Assembly (NCBI RefSeq): GCF_028640845.1
Contig: NC_080540.1
Span: forward strand, 258,216,958-258,280,957
Length of the DNA: 64,000 nt
Reading direction: 5' to 3'
Origin: Ahaetulla prasina
Taxonomy: Eukaryota; Chordata; Lepidosauria; Squamata; Colubridae
Translations under genes and position numbers: made by a program
The notes under the pieces: model-generated
What the model saw: only the letters and a program-made list of their open reading frames with translations
Told to the model about the DNA's origin: nothing
The model's database searches: none
Shown here: positions 1 to 10,364 of the stretch, in pieces
Position numbering within the stretch: position 1 is the stretch's first letter
How the letters are laid out: each line of letters opens with the position of its first letter

Positions 1-305
1 GTGTCTCCGTTTGCCGGAAAACAACGTTGGAGCTACGCTTGTCCCATTCTCTGCTCTGGACGTTTCTCTGAGAAGACCTTGGCAACTCTCCATTCTCTGC
101 TCGAGACGCTTTTCTGCAAAGGACTTTGGCAATTATCTAAATTGGACCAGGTTGGAAATAATGACAGACTGTTTTATGTGAGAAGCCTTTGCTTTCTTTT
201 GAGTTTCACGACGCTGGGAATGGGTCAATTCCCAGCTGCTCGAATAAAGTTTATTTTCATTAAGGACTGCGTTTGTTGCTACCTGCTCGAGTCTGGGTCA
301 CAACA
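1..305 (+). mobile_element. 3' part of an LTR (family B), cut by window edge
   Basis: This stretch is colinear with the end of the LTR at 29490-29751. Shared features are the run of CTCTGCTCTG-type sequence, a polyadenylation signal AATAAA at 243-248, the block GTTGCTACCTGCTCGAGTC, and the terminal GGTCACAACA ending at 305 (canonical ...CA end). The 102-codon frame across it is a by-product with no recognisable protein. Nothing resembling a primer-binding site follows, so this looks like a solo LTR or the 3' LTR of a copy that starts outside the window. Confidence 0.75.
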
Positions 306-737
306 CTAACTCCCGCAATTTCTGAAGCAGAGTGGTAGGAGTGCATTTCACTGCTAAGATGAAAAAACAAAATGCAGATCAGAAGGATCTACCAGTCAAG
401 GAGTAGAAAAGCACAAAAGTTTTGACTTCAGTCCTTAGAATCACTTATACACCTACAGCCACAATCACATTTACTGTGTGGCTTATATCTAGCCACGGCA
501 GTCAAGATATGGTCTGTCATGCATTGTGCTAAATCCATTTTTGGATGGATTGGGACTGTTCCCAATATTGTCTTAATCCAATTTTGAAGTATAATCTCTT
601 TTAGCTTTGGGAGAGTACAGGGAAGACTGAGGAGAAAACCTGTTTAATAATGCAAATATACTGTGTGTGCTTGAGAGTGAAGGACAGGAATCACATTCAA
701 TGAAACCCAAAGTGAAAACTTGATAATAGCTCTTAAC
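306..737. other. non-genic stretch, no recognisable element
   Basis: I see no coding frame, RNA gene or repeat family here. Its last 8 bases (CTCTTAAC, 730-737) are the left target duplication of the next element. Confidence 0.6.
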
Positions 738-986
738 CAGTCATGACATCCTGCCAGTTCTGTCTGGGTCACGTGAACCTATAGTGGTGCGTGGTTCGCC
801 AAACCAGTAGTGGTGCCAGTGCTAGGCTCTGCCCACCCTCCCAGATGTCATTATTTTAACCAGGAAGTAACCCATTTTCTGCATGCGCAGAAGGCTTTTG
901 CGCATGCGCAGATGGTCAAAAATTGGATGTGACGATGGTGTGCGCACTTCCAAACCAATAGGGAAGGTAAGTAGATTTCACCCCTG
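738..986. mobile_element. non-autonomous hAT-type MITE (249 bp)
   Basis: The element starts CAGTCATGACATC and ends ATTTCACCCCTG, whose reverse complement starts CAGGGGTGAAATC, so the two ends are imperfect inverted repeats with CAG termini. A perfect 8-bp target duplication CTCTTAAC flanks it at 730-737 and 987-994. CAG...CTG ends with 8-bp duplications are the signature of hAT elements. There is no transposase frame, so it would need to be mobilised in trans. Confidence 0.8.
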
Positions 987-994
987 CTCTTAAC

Positions 995-1339
995 CATCCC
1001 ATATTGTTATATCAGTGGTTTTCTGAAGGCCAAATCCTTTGGAAAACTAAAAGAAGGAAGGCGGGAAGAGATAATTTTTCATAATACTGGAACATTTGCC
1101 TGAAAAATCTGACAACAACCAAAATTCCACATGTAAAAGGCACCCAAGAAATTAGCACCAATATGTGAAAGCTTCCCTCAGTTCTAAAGCTCTGGCAGCT
1201 GATATGTAGGAAAGTTGAAAGGTAAGATATAAATTGAATAAAAGAAAACCCAAATTAATTAAATCTAAGTAGCATGTGAAAAGTAGCATGGATTGTTAGC
1301 ATCTAATGGACAATATGGAGAAAATATTCCCAATACTCA
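995..1339. other. non-genic stretch
   Basis: Unique-looking AT-rich DNA. No frame, repeat or structural signal that I can support. Confidence 0.55.
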
Positions 1340-1535
1340 CCACTTTCCTAAGAGGACTCTAAAGGGGCGTGCATAAGAGCACAAACGTGCCTACCGTTCC
1401 TGTCCTACTGTTTCTTTCCCTATGTATATACACGTTTTTAGTACCTCATTTCTCCTCATATATACGTTCATATATTTATAACCTTTTATGTAACGCTTGT
1501 ATATATTGTTATGACAAATAAATAAATAAATAAAA
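1340..1535 (+). mobile_element. 3' end of a CR1/Jockey-group LINE (family A)
   Basis: Matches the 3' end of the better-preserved copy at 18640-19455: TTCCTAAG, AAGGGGCGTGC, CGTGCCTACCGTTCCTGTCCTA, and a 3' terminus TTGTTATGACAAATAAATAAATA. Only the last codons and the 3' UTR are present, the usual result of 5' truncation during target-primed reverse transcription. Non-functional. Confidence 0.8.
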
Positions 1536-2874
1536 TACTGTCAGCTATATTTTAACTGTTCTGCAAAAAGATTCACCATGTACAAGTAGTTCTTCAGTGA
1601 CCTGGATGTGCAGATTCATGAGATTAGGTTTCCTGGCCATGCTAAAACGAGTAGCTGAAATAAAAACTTGGAACTGATAAGTACACAGAACTTTATGTGG
1701 AAAGCAAAATGGGGAATGAAGAGACAACAGGGAACAGTTACATTAAATCACTGTTTTTTAACTGATCCAAAGAAATGTCTAATAAAGTTAACTAAATTTA
1801 TTAAGTACCGCTAACTACTTAGTAGTATTAGGAAAACCTCCTGTAGGTAAGTTTGTCCTATATGCAGAATTCCACAGCTTCATGATATATGCTTGACCTG
1901 GTTCTGGAATTAACCCATTTTTGGAGCTTAAATTACATAATGAATCATAAACTAGAGTTCAAGTGACCAATCACAGGAAATTCTGTAGCAGAAATTCTGC
2001 ACAATATGACCATTGCTGCTTGTAGAAATAAAATGCTAAGCTATATTTGCTTTATATCGTGTTTTATCATCCTATGGATAGAGGATTGCTACATTAAAGC
2101 AGTAGAGCACTTACCCATTATTTCGAAATTCAAAGTGCCAAAGGAATGTCTAAAAATAAGTAATAAATAACTGAACACCTAAATGTTTTAAAGTGAAGAT
2201 AGTAAGTACTGTATATTTTTAGTTCAAGCTGATGCACAGTATAAGGATATCATTCAGGACTTTTTTTCTCTAATGGCTAAGTAAATTCAGTTTTGTAACA
2301 TTTCAGTCGCAAATCTTATTTTCTGTTGTTTTTTAAGACAAATAAGCTTTCATTCTGATTGAAATGTTGTTCACTCTTTCCTTCATTTGAAAAAGTCAAA
2401 GACGTCACATCTTAAACATTATAATCTTGGGAATATGATGGATGTGCACAACATTCATTGATAAAAACTCAGGTAAATTGCATTAGTCTTCAGTATTCCC
2501 AAGAGAATAAACTAACCCTCTCCATAACCCTCTCCAAGCTGTCACATTGGCAGCCATACTTTCTTTGATTAATTAAGCCTATTACCAAAGGAAATTGCTC
2601 AATTGTTCATTCAACTGTGTGTGAAAGAAATTTCAACCAGTTCCTCTAGGAGGAAAAAAAAATGTTTACTTTGTGCTGCAGATATAAATGATTTGTTTGC
2701 ATTCATTACTGTCTGGAAATTAGTTCATACAGAACATGTTAGAAGCAAAAGCATTACTTTATAAGAAGGAAAATACTATGCTCATCATAAGACTGCAAAT
2801 CATTGTTTTTAGAAAACAAAAAGAAAGAGCTTGAATTTCAGGTAATAATATACCTGAATGTTCTCAGTATCCTC
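1536..2874. other. non-genic stretch
   Basis: AT-rich unique DNA. The 60-codon minus-strand frame near 1545-1727 has no recognisable domain. I see no repeat family here. Confidence 0.55.
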
Positions 2875-3020
2875 CTCTGGTGTCCCCTCAGGCTGTGTCA
2901 AAAAAGTCAAGATGGAAACTATGGTGATGTAATTGAAGCTCTGGCCTTTTTATGTTTTGCAATATGACCTTATGATCACCATCTTGACTTTCTTGACCAT
3001 AGCCTGAGGGCACACCGGAG
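2875..3020. mobile_element. palindromic MITE-like element with about 42-bp inverted ends
   Basis: The left end (CTCTGGTGTCCCCTCAGGCT..., running to AAGTCAAGATGG) and the reverse complement of the right end (CTCCGGTGTGCCCTCAGGCT..., also running to AAGTCAAGATGG) match over about 42 bases with a few substitutions and one length change. About 60 bases separate the arms. Terminal inverted repeats this long suggest a DNA-transposon derivative. I cannot see a clear target duplication, so the superfamily is open. Confidence 0.6.
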
Positions 3021-3248
3021 TTTCCTTACATCTGCAATTTAGCAGACAAAAAATACAAGAGGAGTTTGTAATAACAGAAAAAGAACCCATAATCCAGGAT
3101 ATGAAATACAGAAATACACCAATGAGTTTGGAAAATTCTAGGCTCTCTGAGTGACTTAGAAGTTCAGTGATATCCTTGAAATTAGCCCAAAGTCTGAGAT
3201 GTTCCTTTGTCAGGAGACAGACGCAACCAAAATAATAGTCAAGCTGCT

Positions 3249-3733
3249 CAGTTCAGAATACAGAATAATACAGAATGATAGATCTGGAAGAGGTTTTGGA
3301 GGTCTTCTATTCCAACCTCCTGGTCAAGCAGGAAACCCAATATCATTTCAGACAGGTGATTGTCCAGTCTTTTTTTAAAAACCTCCAATGATGAAGTACC
3401 TACAACAGTGGCCCCCCAACTTTTTGGGCATCAGAGACCGGTTCCATAGAGATAGGTTTTTCTATGGATGGGAAGGGTTGTGATTTCCTGTGGAGGCAGA
3501 TGGTACTTTGCTTGTTTGCACAGACCAGTTTCTGGCATTCTGCAGACCTGTGCTGGTCCACAGAATGGGAGTCAATGACCCCTGACCAACAATTTCTGAA
3601 AGCAAACTGTTCCACTGGTTAATTGTTCTCACTGTTAGGAAGTTTCTCCTTAATTCCAGGTTGTTTCCCTCCTTGAGTATTTTCCATCCATTGTTTGTTG
3701 TCTTGCCTTCTGGTTATTCTTTGTGGCAGAAGT
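3249..3733 (-). mobile_element. classic amniote CR1 LINE 3' end, 5'-truncated
   Basis: On the minus strand this follows the well-known CR1 3' region: AGGAGAAACTTCCTAACAGTGAG, a CCAGTGGAACAG stretch, GGAGGTTTTTAAA, GGTTGGAATAGAAGACC, then a CR1-type short tandem tail (ATTCTGTATT-like, 3249-3280). It is heavily mutated and therefore old. A hAT element (3406-3584) is nested within it. Confidence 0.75.
3406..3584. mobile_element. non-autonomous hAT element nested in CR1
   Basis: Starts CAGTGGCCCCCCAACTTTTTGG and ends AATGACCCCTG. An 8-bp target duplication with one difference flanks it: ACCTACAA at 3398-3405 and ACCAACAA at 3585-3592. Its left end resembles (inverted) the right end of the hAT at 51113-51277 (both read CAGTGG, CTTTTTGGCACCAG-like), so they are probably one family. 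The 71-codon minus-strand frame across it is incidental. Confidence 0.7.
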
Positions 3734-3736
3734 ATG

Positions 3737-3890
3737 TATTTATTATTAGTTTGTCAAACATGTACAAGATAGCAGTTATGAATATGAACATGGACACGAA
3801 TGAAGGAAATGAATACAAATAAATGGGGACAATAGGACAGGGACGGTAGGCACACTGGTGCGTTTATGCACACCCCCTTAAGTAGTTAAA
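3737..3890 (-). mobile_element. family-A LINE 3' end (subtype with a different tail)
   Basis: Minus-strand 3' UTR of the family-A LINE: GGACAATAGGACAGGGACGGTAGGCAC with the family block GTGCCTACCGTCCCTGTCC, then GTACATGTTTGACAAACTAATAATAAATA. It shares its tail variant (ACATGTTTGACAAAC) with the copy at 10806-11445, unlike the TTATGACAAA tail of copies at 1340, 18640 and 46246. Confidence 0.7.
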
Positions 3891-3897
3891 TTTCTTT

Positions 3898-6445
3898 GGA
3901 ATCAATCTTATAAAAAGGCTGAATCATTATGGCTTCATCTGGAGTGTGATACATAAGGAAACTGAGGTTAAATAGCAATTTCCTATATAGGATGGGATTT
4001 GTATATATTATACAAATGGAAGTTACTGGACTGTACATAACAATATCATTGTTAATGGCATTGGTTACCTATTTAGGAACGGAATGACTGATGCACTTCC
4101 CTACCTAGGAATGTCACCAAATAAGTCATTGTCAAAGATCTAGGGCTGGACTTTGATAGACATGCCTATTTATAGATTCCATTGCCCTATTTCAACATTG
4201 CATGGAAGTCAGAGACTCTACAGTCTGGAAGTTTCTCATTTTCGTTATTGGGCTCAATTTTTTTTCCCCCAAAGAGAAAATTAAGGGAGAGAATCCCCAA
4301 AGATATTTTCCCTAGAACTTTTTAATGCAAAGAATATCAATCTTCCCATCTATCAGCTGTGTGGACTTTATCTCCAGAATTTACCATACAACTATTGGAT
4401 AGATCACTCTCATCTATCAAATCGTTTCCTTCATGGTGCGTAATTTTACGGCAATTATATTCATACAGTAAAAGACTGGCATAACCATCTTTTTTGGGAT
4501 TGTCTATGCTAATTAGCCACAGTTTTGTTTCCAGTAATTCTGGAGATTTCTGTGCCAAAAGAGAGAAAGAATGCAAATTGTGGATACTAAGTGTGCTTGT
4601 CCTTTTATCTCTTAGCTGTTGTTCTTTCTAGCCCTGCTTTACTGGCTTTTTGATCCATTTTTCACTGTTAATTTTTCTTGTTTACTGATGTTTAATAAGT
4701 AAACCTCAAGCTATATTTTGCTAGTTACATTGAGTGGCATCTAAACTTTGACAGGGTGTATGATGGGTATAAACAAAATTGGTCATTTTTAAATATTCTG
4801 GTGATTGGGTCAACACGAGTGGTAGCTACCAAAGTTGAGAAACACTGCTTTGGCAGTGAACTGGATTTTGTTTTATATTGGGGTTCCAGAGTTTTCTGTT
4901 CAGCATTCTGTCTTCATTTGATAGTCTTTCTTGATTTGTTATATTAAACAAGATTTAGTGATTCCTTTCAACTCTGCCTATCACAGCATCAGAATGTAAG
5001 CTTTACCCCTTTGGGGCATGTGTGTGATATCAGGACACATTGGCAATGTAGACACATTGATGTGACTTTCAACTGCCTACAAAATCCAGGAGGAAGCTAC
5101 ATTTAATCATGTATTATAAACCACAAATTAGCTTGATGTTTAAACAAGGTGAAAAAAGGGAATTGGGAATCAATCAATCAACCAATCAATATTTTATTAT
5201 GGTTAGGAATAAGAAATATTTTAGAAAGTTTGACCAATCTAATATGACAGTCATTATTTGGAGCTAATCTATCTAGCTTCTTCAATTACAATTTAACTTT
5301 ACATAGAGCACCAGAGAGCAAGAATAATTAGGCAATAAATGAAACGTTCACATACGTATTTCATTTGCTGCAAATAATAATGTTCAATTTTAACATTATC
5401 AAAATGTTAAATGTTAAAATATAACTTTAAACCTTTGAAACCATATAATAATTATATGAATCACAAAACTGCCACATTACAAAGGATTAGAGGGAGGATA
5501 AAATTGCAACCTTAAAATTATTAATAACACTAATATTTAATATTTTAATAACTTAGGTATGCAGCAAGTAATGAATGCCAGAATAAGATTTTCTTCTGCA
5601 CAAGATTCATTGAAAAACATGAACTTCCTATCAAATATATAATAAGTTCAAGATATAACTGTGAATTAAATTTGGAGGCATAGGAAATGATTTTCAGAAT
5701 TTATGTATTTAAGGAAGAAAAGCATTTTTAAAAAAAAAAAAACTCCTTAGAACTGCCTTAAGGACAGCAGCACTTGTACTTTAATTAAATTTCTTTTATT
5801 GCAAGGAATCTGTGTATAATTTATTTTTTACATATTTTATCACTGCAAGAGATTCAGATTTGGTCCTAACACATGGAAGTCTAGGACCAAGATTTCAGAG
5901 AAGAGCCAAGAATACTTTTAGAGTTCTGTACTCTGCTTATGGCAGCTTCAGAAAAGGGATTGCATTCATGAATTAGAGAAATCACAGTGAGAGTGATTTC
6001 ACATGTGAGGAAGAAAAAGTCACATTGGAATGCTTGGGAAAAGATACTTTCCAAGCATTTTTAAAAAGTCTATTATTCCTTATCTTCTAAGTCCCATTCC
6101 GGTGCCCATTAATATTGGGGATAATCAATTCCAGTTTAAGTGAATGCAGATAGTACTTTTATTAGGTGTGGAATTAAAGTGCTTCATGAACCGTAGAATT
6201 ATCAGTCAAGGCCAAAATATGTGTTCCCATATTTTATCCACATAGAATCCAATTGTTTCCCATAACTTATTTTGAATAATTATTTGCCATTAATCATTAT
6301 ATTGGAGCTCTTCTCCAATATAATCTGTCACCTATCAGCCCCTTTAAGTCTCCCAAAGTTTCCACTGTTGATCTACCCTATGGCTGGTTATCCTATTCTC
6401 TTTTTTCCAACTTTCCCAGAACAATAATATTGAGCAAGGCAAATT
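3898..6445. other. long non-genic stretch with one possible small hAT remnant
   Basis: AT-rich DNA without a convincing frame. The only structured part is around 4754-4847, ending CTCAACTTTGG-like in reverse complement (CAGTGTTTCTCAACTTTGG) with candidate flanking octamers TGTCAAAG and TGCCAAAG (read on the minus strand). That would be a 94-bp hAT remnant, but the second terminus is not clear. Confidence 0.45.
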
Positions 6446-6474
6446 ATACATACATACATACATACATACATACA

Positions 6475-6547
<73 letters not shown>
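6446..6547. repeat. (CATA)n-(TA)n microsatellite at a Penelope tail
   Basis: About 14 copies of CATA followed by over 20 copies of TA, abutting the Penelope terminal sequence (GTAGGTCTTTGG) at 6548. The same transition from the Penelope tail CCTACATA into CATA/TA repeats is seen at 10220-10360, 14060-14082 and 7866-7890, so the array probably arose by expansion of the element's own tail. The Tyr/Ile-rich frames over it are artefacts. Confidence 0.85.
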
Positions 6548-6550
<3 letters not shown>

Positions 6551-6600
6551 GGTCTTTGGTTATTCAGGTTTTCTCCCACGTAAAATTGGAAGTGTCTTGG

Positions 6601-6637
6601 CAACGTTTCGACAAAGTCTCATTCGTCATCTTCAGGC
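6601..6637 (-). ncRNA. hammerhead-ribozyme-like motif in P1 left arm
   Basis: On the minus strand: GC, then core CTGAAGA, one extra T, stem II GACGAA paired with TTTGTC (one G-T wobble), then GAAACGT followed by T. The layout is CUGANGA - stem II - GAAA - short self-complementary ACGT stem III. Penelope-associated hammerheads with very short palindromic stem III, active as dimers, are known. Here the cleavage-position base after ACGT is T rather than C, and the extra base before stem II departs from the textbook core. Activity is inferred, not shown. Confidence 0.55.
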
Positions 6638-7722
6638 TTCAGCTTCATGCTTCTGGGAGCAATGTGTGATTGCAGCTGTTTCTTCCTTTTTAACTGCTAG
6701 TGGGGGTTTGAACTGATTGGGTGGGAGCTTGGCTGTGCTCTGATTGGATGGGGTTTTTTTTATGCTCTGATTGGCTGGGTGTGTGTCCTGTGTTGGTGGG
6801 GGCTTGGTTGTGCTCAGATTAGTCTGAGTTGCAGGGGGATTTGAGCTGGTGAGCTGCATTGCTGTTGTTTGGCTTCATGTTTGTGGTCGTGCTACATTTT
6901 CATAGTGGGTGTCTGTCTGCTGCATGTATGGATTGGAGGGGTTTGAAATAGATAATGTTGCAGCTGCGGTCTGGCTTCTGGTCCTTGGTCGTGCTTCCTG
7001 ATCAGTGTGGGTTTGGGTCTGCTTTCTGGGTGGATGTGTGGTGGTGACATCCTGTGTGGACCTCGTGAGTGTGGGTCTGGTGTCATTCCTCGTGTTAGGG
7101 ACTCGTTTGTCAATAAGGGCGGGTTTCCAAATGGCTGATAGGCGGGAGGTATCATCTCGTTTGTTCATGCTGTGTGGGCGTTTTTCTATCTCGATGGCTT
7201 CTCTGATTATTCTGTTGTTAAAGTGTTCAGTTTTGGCGATAGTTCTGGTCTTTTAAAAGTCAATATCGTGTCCTGTGGCTTTAAGGTGTTGGACCAGGGA
7301 AGAAGTTGGTTCCTCTTTTTTGACTGAGTTCTTGTGTTCTTCAATGCGTGCACTTATTCTTCTGTTGGTTTGTCCAATGTATGTGGTGGGGCAGGCGGTG
7401 CATGGGATTTCATATACTCCTTGATTTTCTAACTCAATTTTGTCTTTGGGGTTTCTTAGGATGGTGGATATTTTTTGGTTTGTGCAGAATGCTGTCTTAA
7501 TGTTATGTTTGTGGAGGATCTTGCTGATTCTGTCTGTGGTGCCTTTTATATATGGGAGGAGGGCTGTGCCGTTTTCTTGTTCTCTGTCTTGGATTTTAGT
7601 GGGGGGTTCTTTTTGGATTAGTTTGGTAATCTTATTTCTCTGGAATCCATTGGATGTTAGTACATTTGTGAGAGTGTGTAGTTCGGTTTTTAGGTGTTGT
7701 TCGTCAGCTAAGCGTTTTGTTC
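6632..7722 (-). pseudogene. Penelope ORF, 3' third: RT C-terminus, GIY-YIG endonuclease and Pro/Gln-rich tail
   Basis: Reading minus-strand from 7722, the frame is open through SRTKRLADEQHL, a block LPYIKGTTDRISKILHKHN (typical Penelope connector) and a GIY-YIG domain: GVYEIPC, CTACPTTYIGQTNRR, ISARIEEHKNS. There are two later in-frame stops (TAA near 7253, TGA at 6875-6877). After the endonuclease a low-complexity tail rich in Pro, Thr, Asn and Gln (NQSTAKLPPNQF type) is encoded by the minisatellite. The natural stop TGA lies inside the CTGA core of the hammerhead-like motif. The domain cuts target DNA in intact Penelope elements; this copy is dead because most of the RT is missing. Confidence 0.8.
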
Positions 7723-7745
7723 TAGAGATGAGTGTCGAAGCTGAA

Positions 7746-7784
7746 GCCTGAAGATGACGAATGAGACTTCGTCAAAACGTTGCC
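7746..7784 (+). ncRNA. degenerate hammerhead-like motif, P1 right arm
   Basis: The inverted partner of the motif at 6601-6637. CTGAAGA and the stem-II arms GACGAA/TTCGTC are intact, but the invariant GAAAC reads AAAAC (first G lost). If the family motif is a ribozyme, this copy should be inactive. Confidence 0.5.
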
Positions 7785-7865
7785 AAGACACTTCCAATTT
7801 AACGCGGGAGAAAACCCGAATAACCAAAGACCTACATACAAACACCCACGAAAACCTCAGAAAAC

Positions 7866-7897
<32 letters not shown>

Positions 7898-7983
7898 ACG
7901 CATGAATAGAATAGAATAGAATAGAATAGAATAGAATAGAATAGAATAGAATAGAATAGAATAGAATAGAATAGAATAGAATT
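7866..7983. repeat. (TA)n and (AATAG)n microsatellites
   Basis: TA/CA-rich tail of P1 (7866-7897), then 16 near-perfect copies of AATAG from about 7904 to 7983. The pentamer array is the 3' tail of the adjacent minus-strand L3 LINE, expanded. The same association recurs at 28691-28771, and as a short version at 63041-63056. Confidence 0.9.
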
Positions 7984-10150
7984 TATTGGCCAAGTGTCTT
8001 GGTGCATATGCTCTCAGTGTACATAAAAGAAAAAATACCTTCATCAAGGTACAACATTTAACATTTACAACACAAATGATGGTCATAGGATATAATTTAA
8101 CACTTAATGATAAGCAACAAAAGTTACAGTCATACAGTCATAAGTGGAAAGAGATTGGTGATGGGAATGATGAGAAGATTAATAGTAGTGTAGATTTAGT
8201 AAATAGTTTGAGAGTGTTGAGGAATTATTTGTTTAGCAAAGTGATGGCCTTAGGGGAAAAACTGTTCTTGTGTCTAGTTGTTCTGGTGTGCAGTGCTCTA
8301 TAGCATCGTTTTGAGGGTAGGAGTTGAAACAGTTTATGTCCAGGATGTGAGGGATCTGTAAATATTTTCACAGCCCTCTTCTTGATTCGTGCAGTATATA
8401 GGTCCTCAATGGAAGTTAGGTTGGTAGCAATTATTTTTTCTGCAGTTCTAATTATCCTCGGAAGTCTGTGTCTTTCTTGTTGGGTTGCAGAACTAAACCA
8501 GACAGTTATAGAGGTGCAAATGACAGACTCAATAATTCCTCTGTAGAACTGGATCAGCAGCTTCTTGGGCAGTTTGAGCTTTCTGAATTGGTGCAGAAAG
8601 AACATTCTTTGATGTCCTTTTTTGATGATGTTTTTGATGTTAGCTGTCCATTTTAGATCTTGTGATATGATAGAACCTAGAAATTTGAAGGTTTCTACTG
8701 TTGATACTGTGTTGTCTAGTATTGTGAGAGATGGAAGTATGGGAGGGTTTCTCCTAAAGTCTACCACCATTTCTACAGTTTTGAGTGTGTTCAGTTCCAG
8801 ATTGTTTCGGTCGCACCACTAGGCTAGTCGGTCGACCTCACGTCTATATGTGGATTCGTCATTGTCTTGAATGAGACCAATCACTGTTGTGTCATCTGCG
8901 AACTTCAGTAGTTTAACAGATGAATCATTGGAGATGCAGTCATTGGTATACAGAGAGAAGAGAAGTGGGGAAAGCACACAGCCTTGGGGAGCCCCTTGCT
9001 AATTGTACAGGTATCTGATGTGATCCTGCTTAGCTTCACCTGCTGCTTCCTGTTTGTTAGGAAGCTTGTGATCCACTTACAAGTCTGTTCAGGTACCTGT
9101 AGCTGGTTTAGCTTAGTTAGAAGAGTGTCTGGAATGATGGTATTGAATGCTGAACTAAAGTCTACAAAGAGGACTTTTGCATAGGTCTTTGGAGATTCAA
9201 GATGTTGTAAGATGTAGTGCAGAGCCATATTAACAGCATCATCTGTTGATCTATTTGCTTGGTATGCAAATTGCAAGGGGTCTAACAGTGGATCCGTGAT
9301 GGTTTTCAAGTAGGAAAACACTAGCCTTTCAAAGGCTTTCATGACTACAGATGTTAAAGTAACTGGTCTGTATTCATTCAGCTCCTTGATGGTGGGCTTC
9401 TTCGGCATTGGGATGATGGTAGAGTGTTTGAAGCAAGAAGGAACTAGCACATCTCTAGTGATTTATTGAAGATTTGGGTGAAGATGGGGACCCATTGGTC
9501 AGCACAGACTTTTAAGCAAGAAGGAGTTATCTTGTTTGGGCCTGGAGCTTTTCCTGGCTTTTGTCTGTGAAATAGGTCCTGCACTTCCTTTTCTGTGATC
9601 ACTAGGGGTTGTGAACCCAATGGGATGAGGTTAGTTGTAGGAGGCTTGGCTGTTGTTGGTGTGCCTGAGATGGGGGTTGTGGAGATAGTGGCTGTAGTTT
9701 CCTTTCAAACCTGCAATAAAACTCATTCAGGTCATCTGCCAGATGTTGATTACCTTCAGCCTGGGAAGGAAGTTTGCCATAGCTGGTGACATTTTTAAGA
9801 TATTTCCACATGTTTGCTGGTTCATTTGCTGAAAACTGATTCTTTAGCTTTTCAGAGTAGTTTCTTTTTGCTGCTCTGATCTCCCTTGTTAGTACATTTC
9901 TGGCCTGATTGTATAGCATTTTATCACCTTTTCTGTAGGCTTCCTCTTTGGAATGACGTAACTACTTAAGTTTAGGTGTGAACCAAAGTTTGTTATTACT
10001 GTATATTCGCAAGTTCCTTGTCGGTACACATAGGTCTTCACAGAAGCTGACATGATGTTACAGTATCTGTGAGTTCATCCAGGTCTGCAGAGGTATCTTC
10101 AAAAATATTCCAATCAGTGCAGTCAAAGCAGGCCTGTAGCTTTAATATAT
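7984..10150 (-). mobile_element. CR1/L3-type LINE, 5'-truncated (2.2 kb)
   Basis: The minus strand encodes, in order: a linker upstream of the RT (9602-9919, RAAKRNYSEKLKNQF); RT motifs with [15 protein letters not shown], the active-site A motif [13 protein letters not shown] (8905-9450) and a decayed motif B (SKGLPKAV in place of S.G.PQG); the FADDTTVIG motif C (about 8893-8910); then VVDFRRN, FKFLGSIIS and the C-terminal HPGHKLFQLLPSKRCYRA (8225-8770). Frames are broken in at least three places. The 3' UTR ends CACTTGGCCAATAAATTC and then (TATTC)n. Jockey/CR1-superfamily architecture; no endonuclease domain remains. Confidence 0.85.
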
Positions 10151-10156
10151 ATATAT

Positions 10157-10323
10157 AAACGTCGCCAAGACACTTCCAATTTTATGCAGGAGAAAATCCG
10201 AATAACCAAAGACCTACATACAAACACCCGCGAAAACCTCAGAAAACATATATATATATATGTGTGTGTGTGTATGTGTGTGTGTGTGTGTATGTGTATG
10301 TGTTTTCATAGGTTGCCAAGACC

Positions 10324-10359
<36 letters not shown>

Positions 10360-10364
10360 CAGAC
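10157..10364 (+). mobile_element. Penelope tail fragment plus (TA)n(TG)n/(CA)n
   Basis: Begins AAACGTCGCCAAGACACTTCC (the sequence just after the hammerhead core) and runs through GAGAAAATCCGAATAACC, AAAGACCTACATACAAACAC and ACCTCAGAAAACATATATA, then into TG and CA dinucleotide arrays (10260-10360). It has the same orientation as the right arm of P1 and lies just past the 5' end of the L3 LINE, so two Penelope tails flank that LINE as direct repeats about 2.4 kb apart. Confidence 0.75.

Larger units (their letters stand above)
6548..7870 (-). mobile_element. Penelope-like element P1 with inverted terminal arms
   Basis: About 1.3 kb. The left arm (6548-6660) and right arm (7737-7856) are inverted copies of about 110 bases containing, in tail direction, CCTGAAGATGACGAATGAGA, GCCAAGACACTTCC and GAGAAAACC, then AATAACCAAAGACCTACATA. 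Between them, on the minus strand, lies the 3' third of a Penelope ORF (end of the reverse-transcriptase region, linker, GIY-YIG endonuclease). The 5' two-thirds of the RT are missing, so the copy cannot be autonomous. Inverted or direct terminal pseudo-LTRs are known for Penelope elements. Next to the right arm begins the (AATAG)n tail of an L3 LINE. Confidence 0.85.

Noticed and set aside
6388..6669. 71- and 79-codon frames rich in Tyr/Ile/Thr/His
   Set aside because: Both are translations of the (CATA)n(TA)n array; no biased codon use or domain.
7904..7983. CRISPR-like array
   Set aside because: Five-base units with no spacers; a eukaryotic microsatellite.
8225..9919. 181-codon minus frames as possible host genes
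   Set aside because: They contain LINE RT motifs ([29 protein letters not shown]) and are broken by stops and shifts; transposon remnants.
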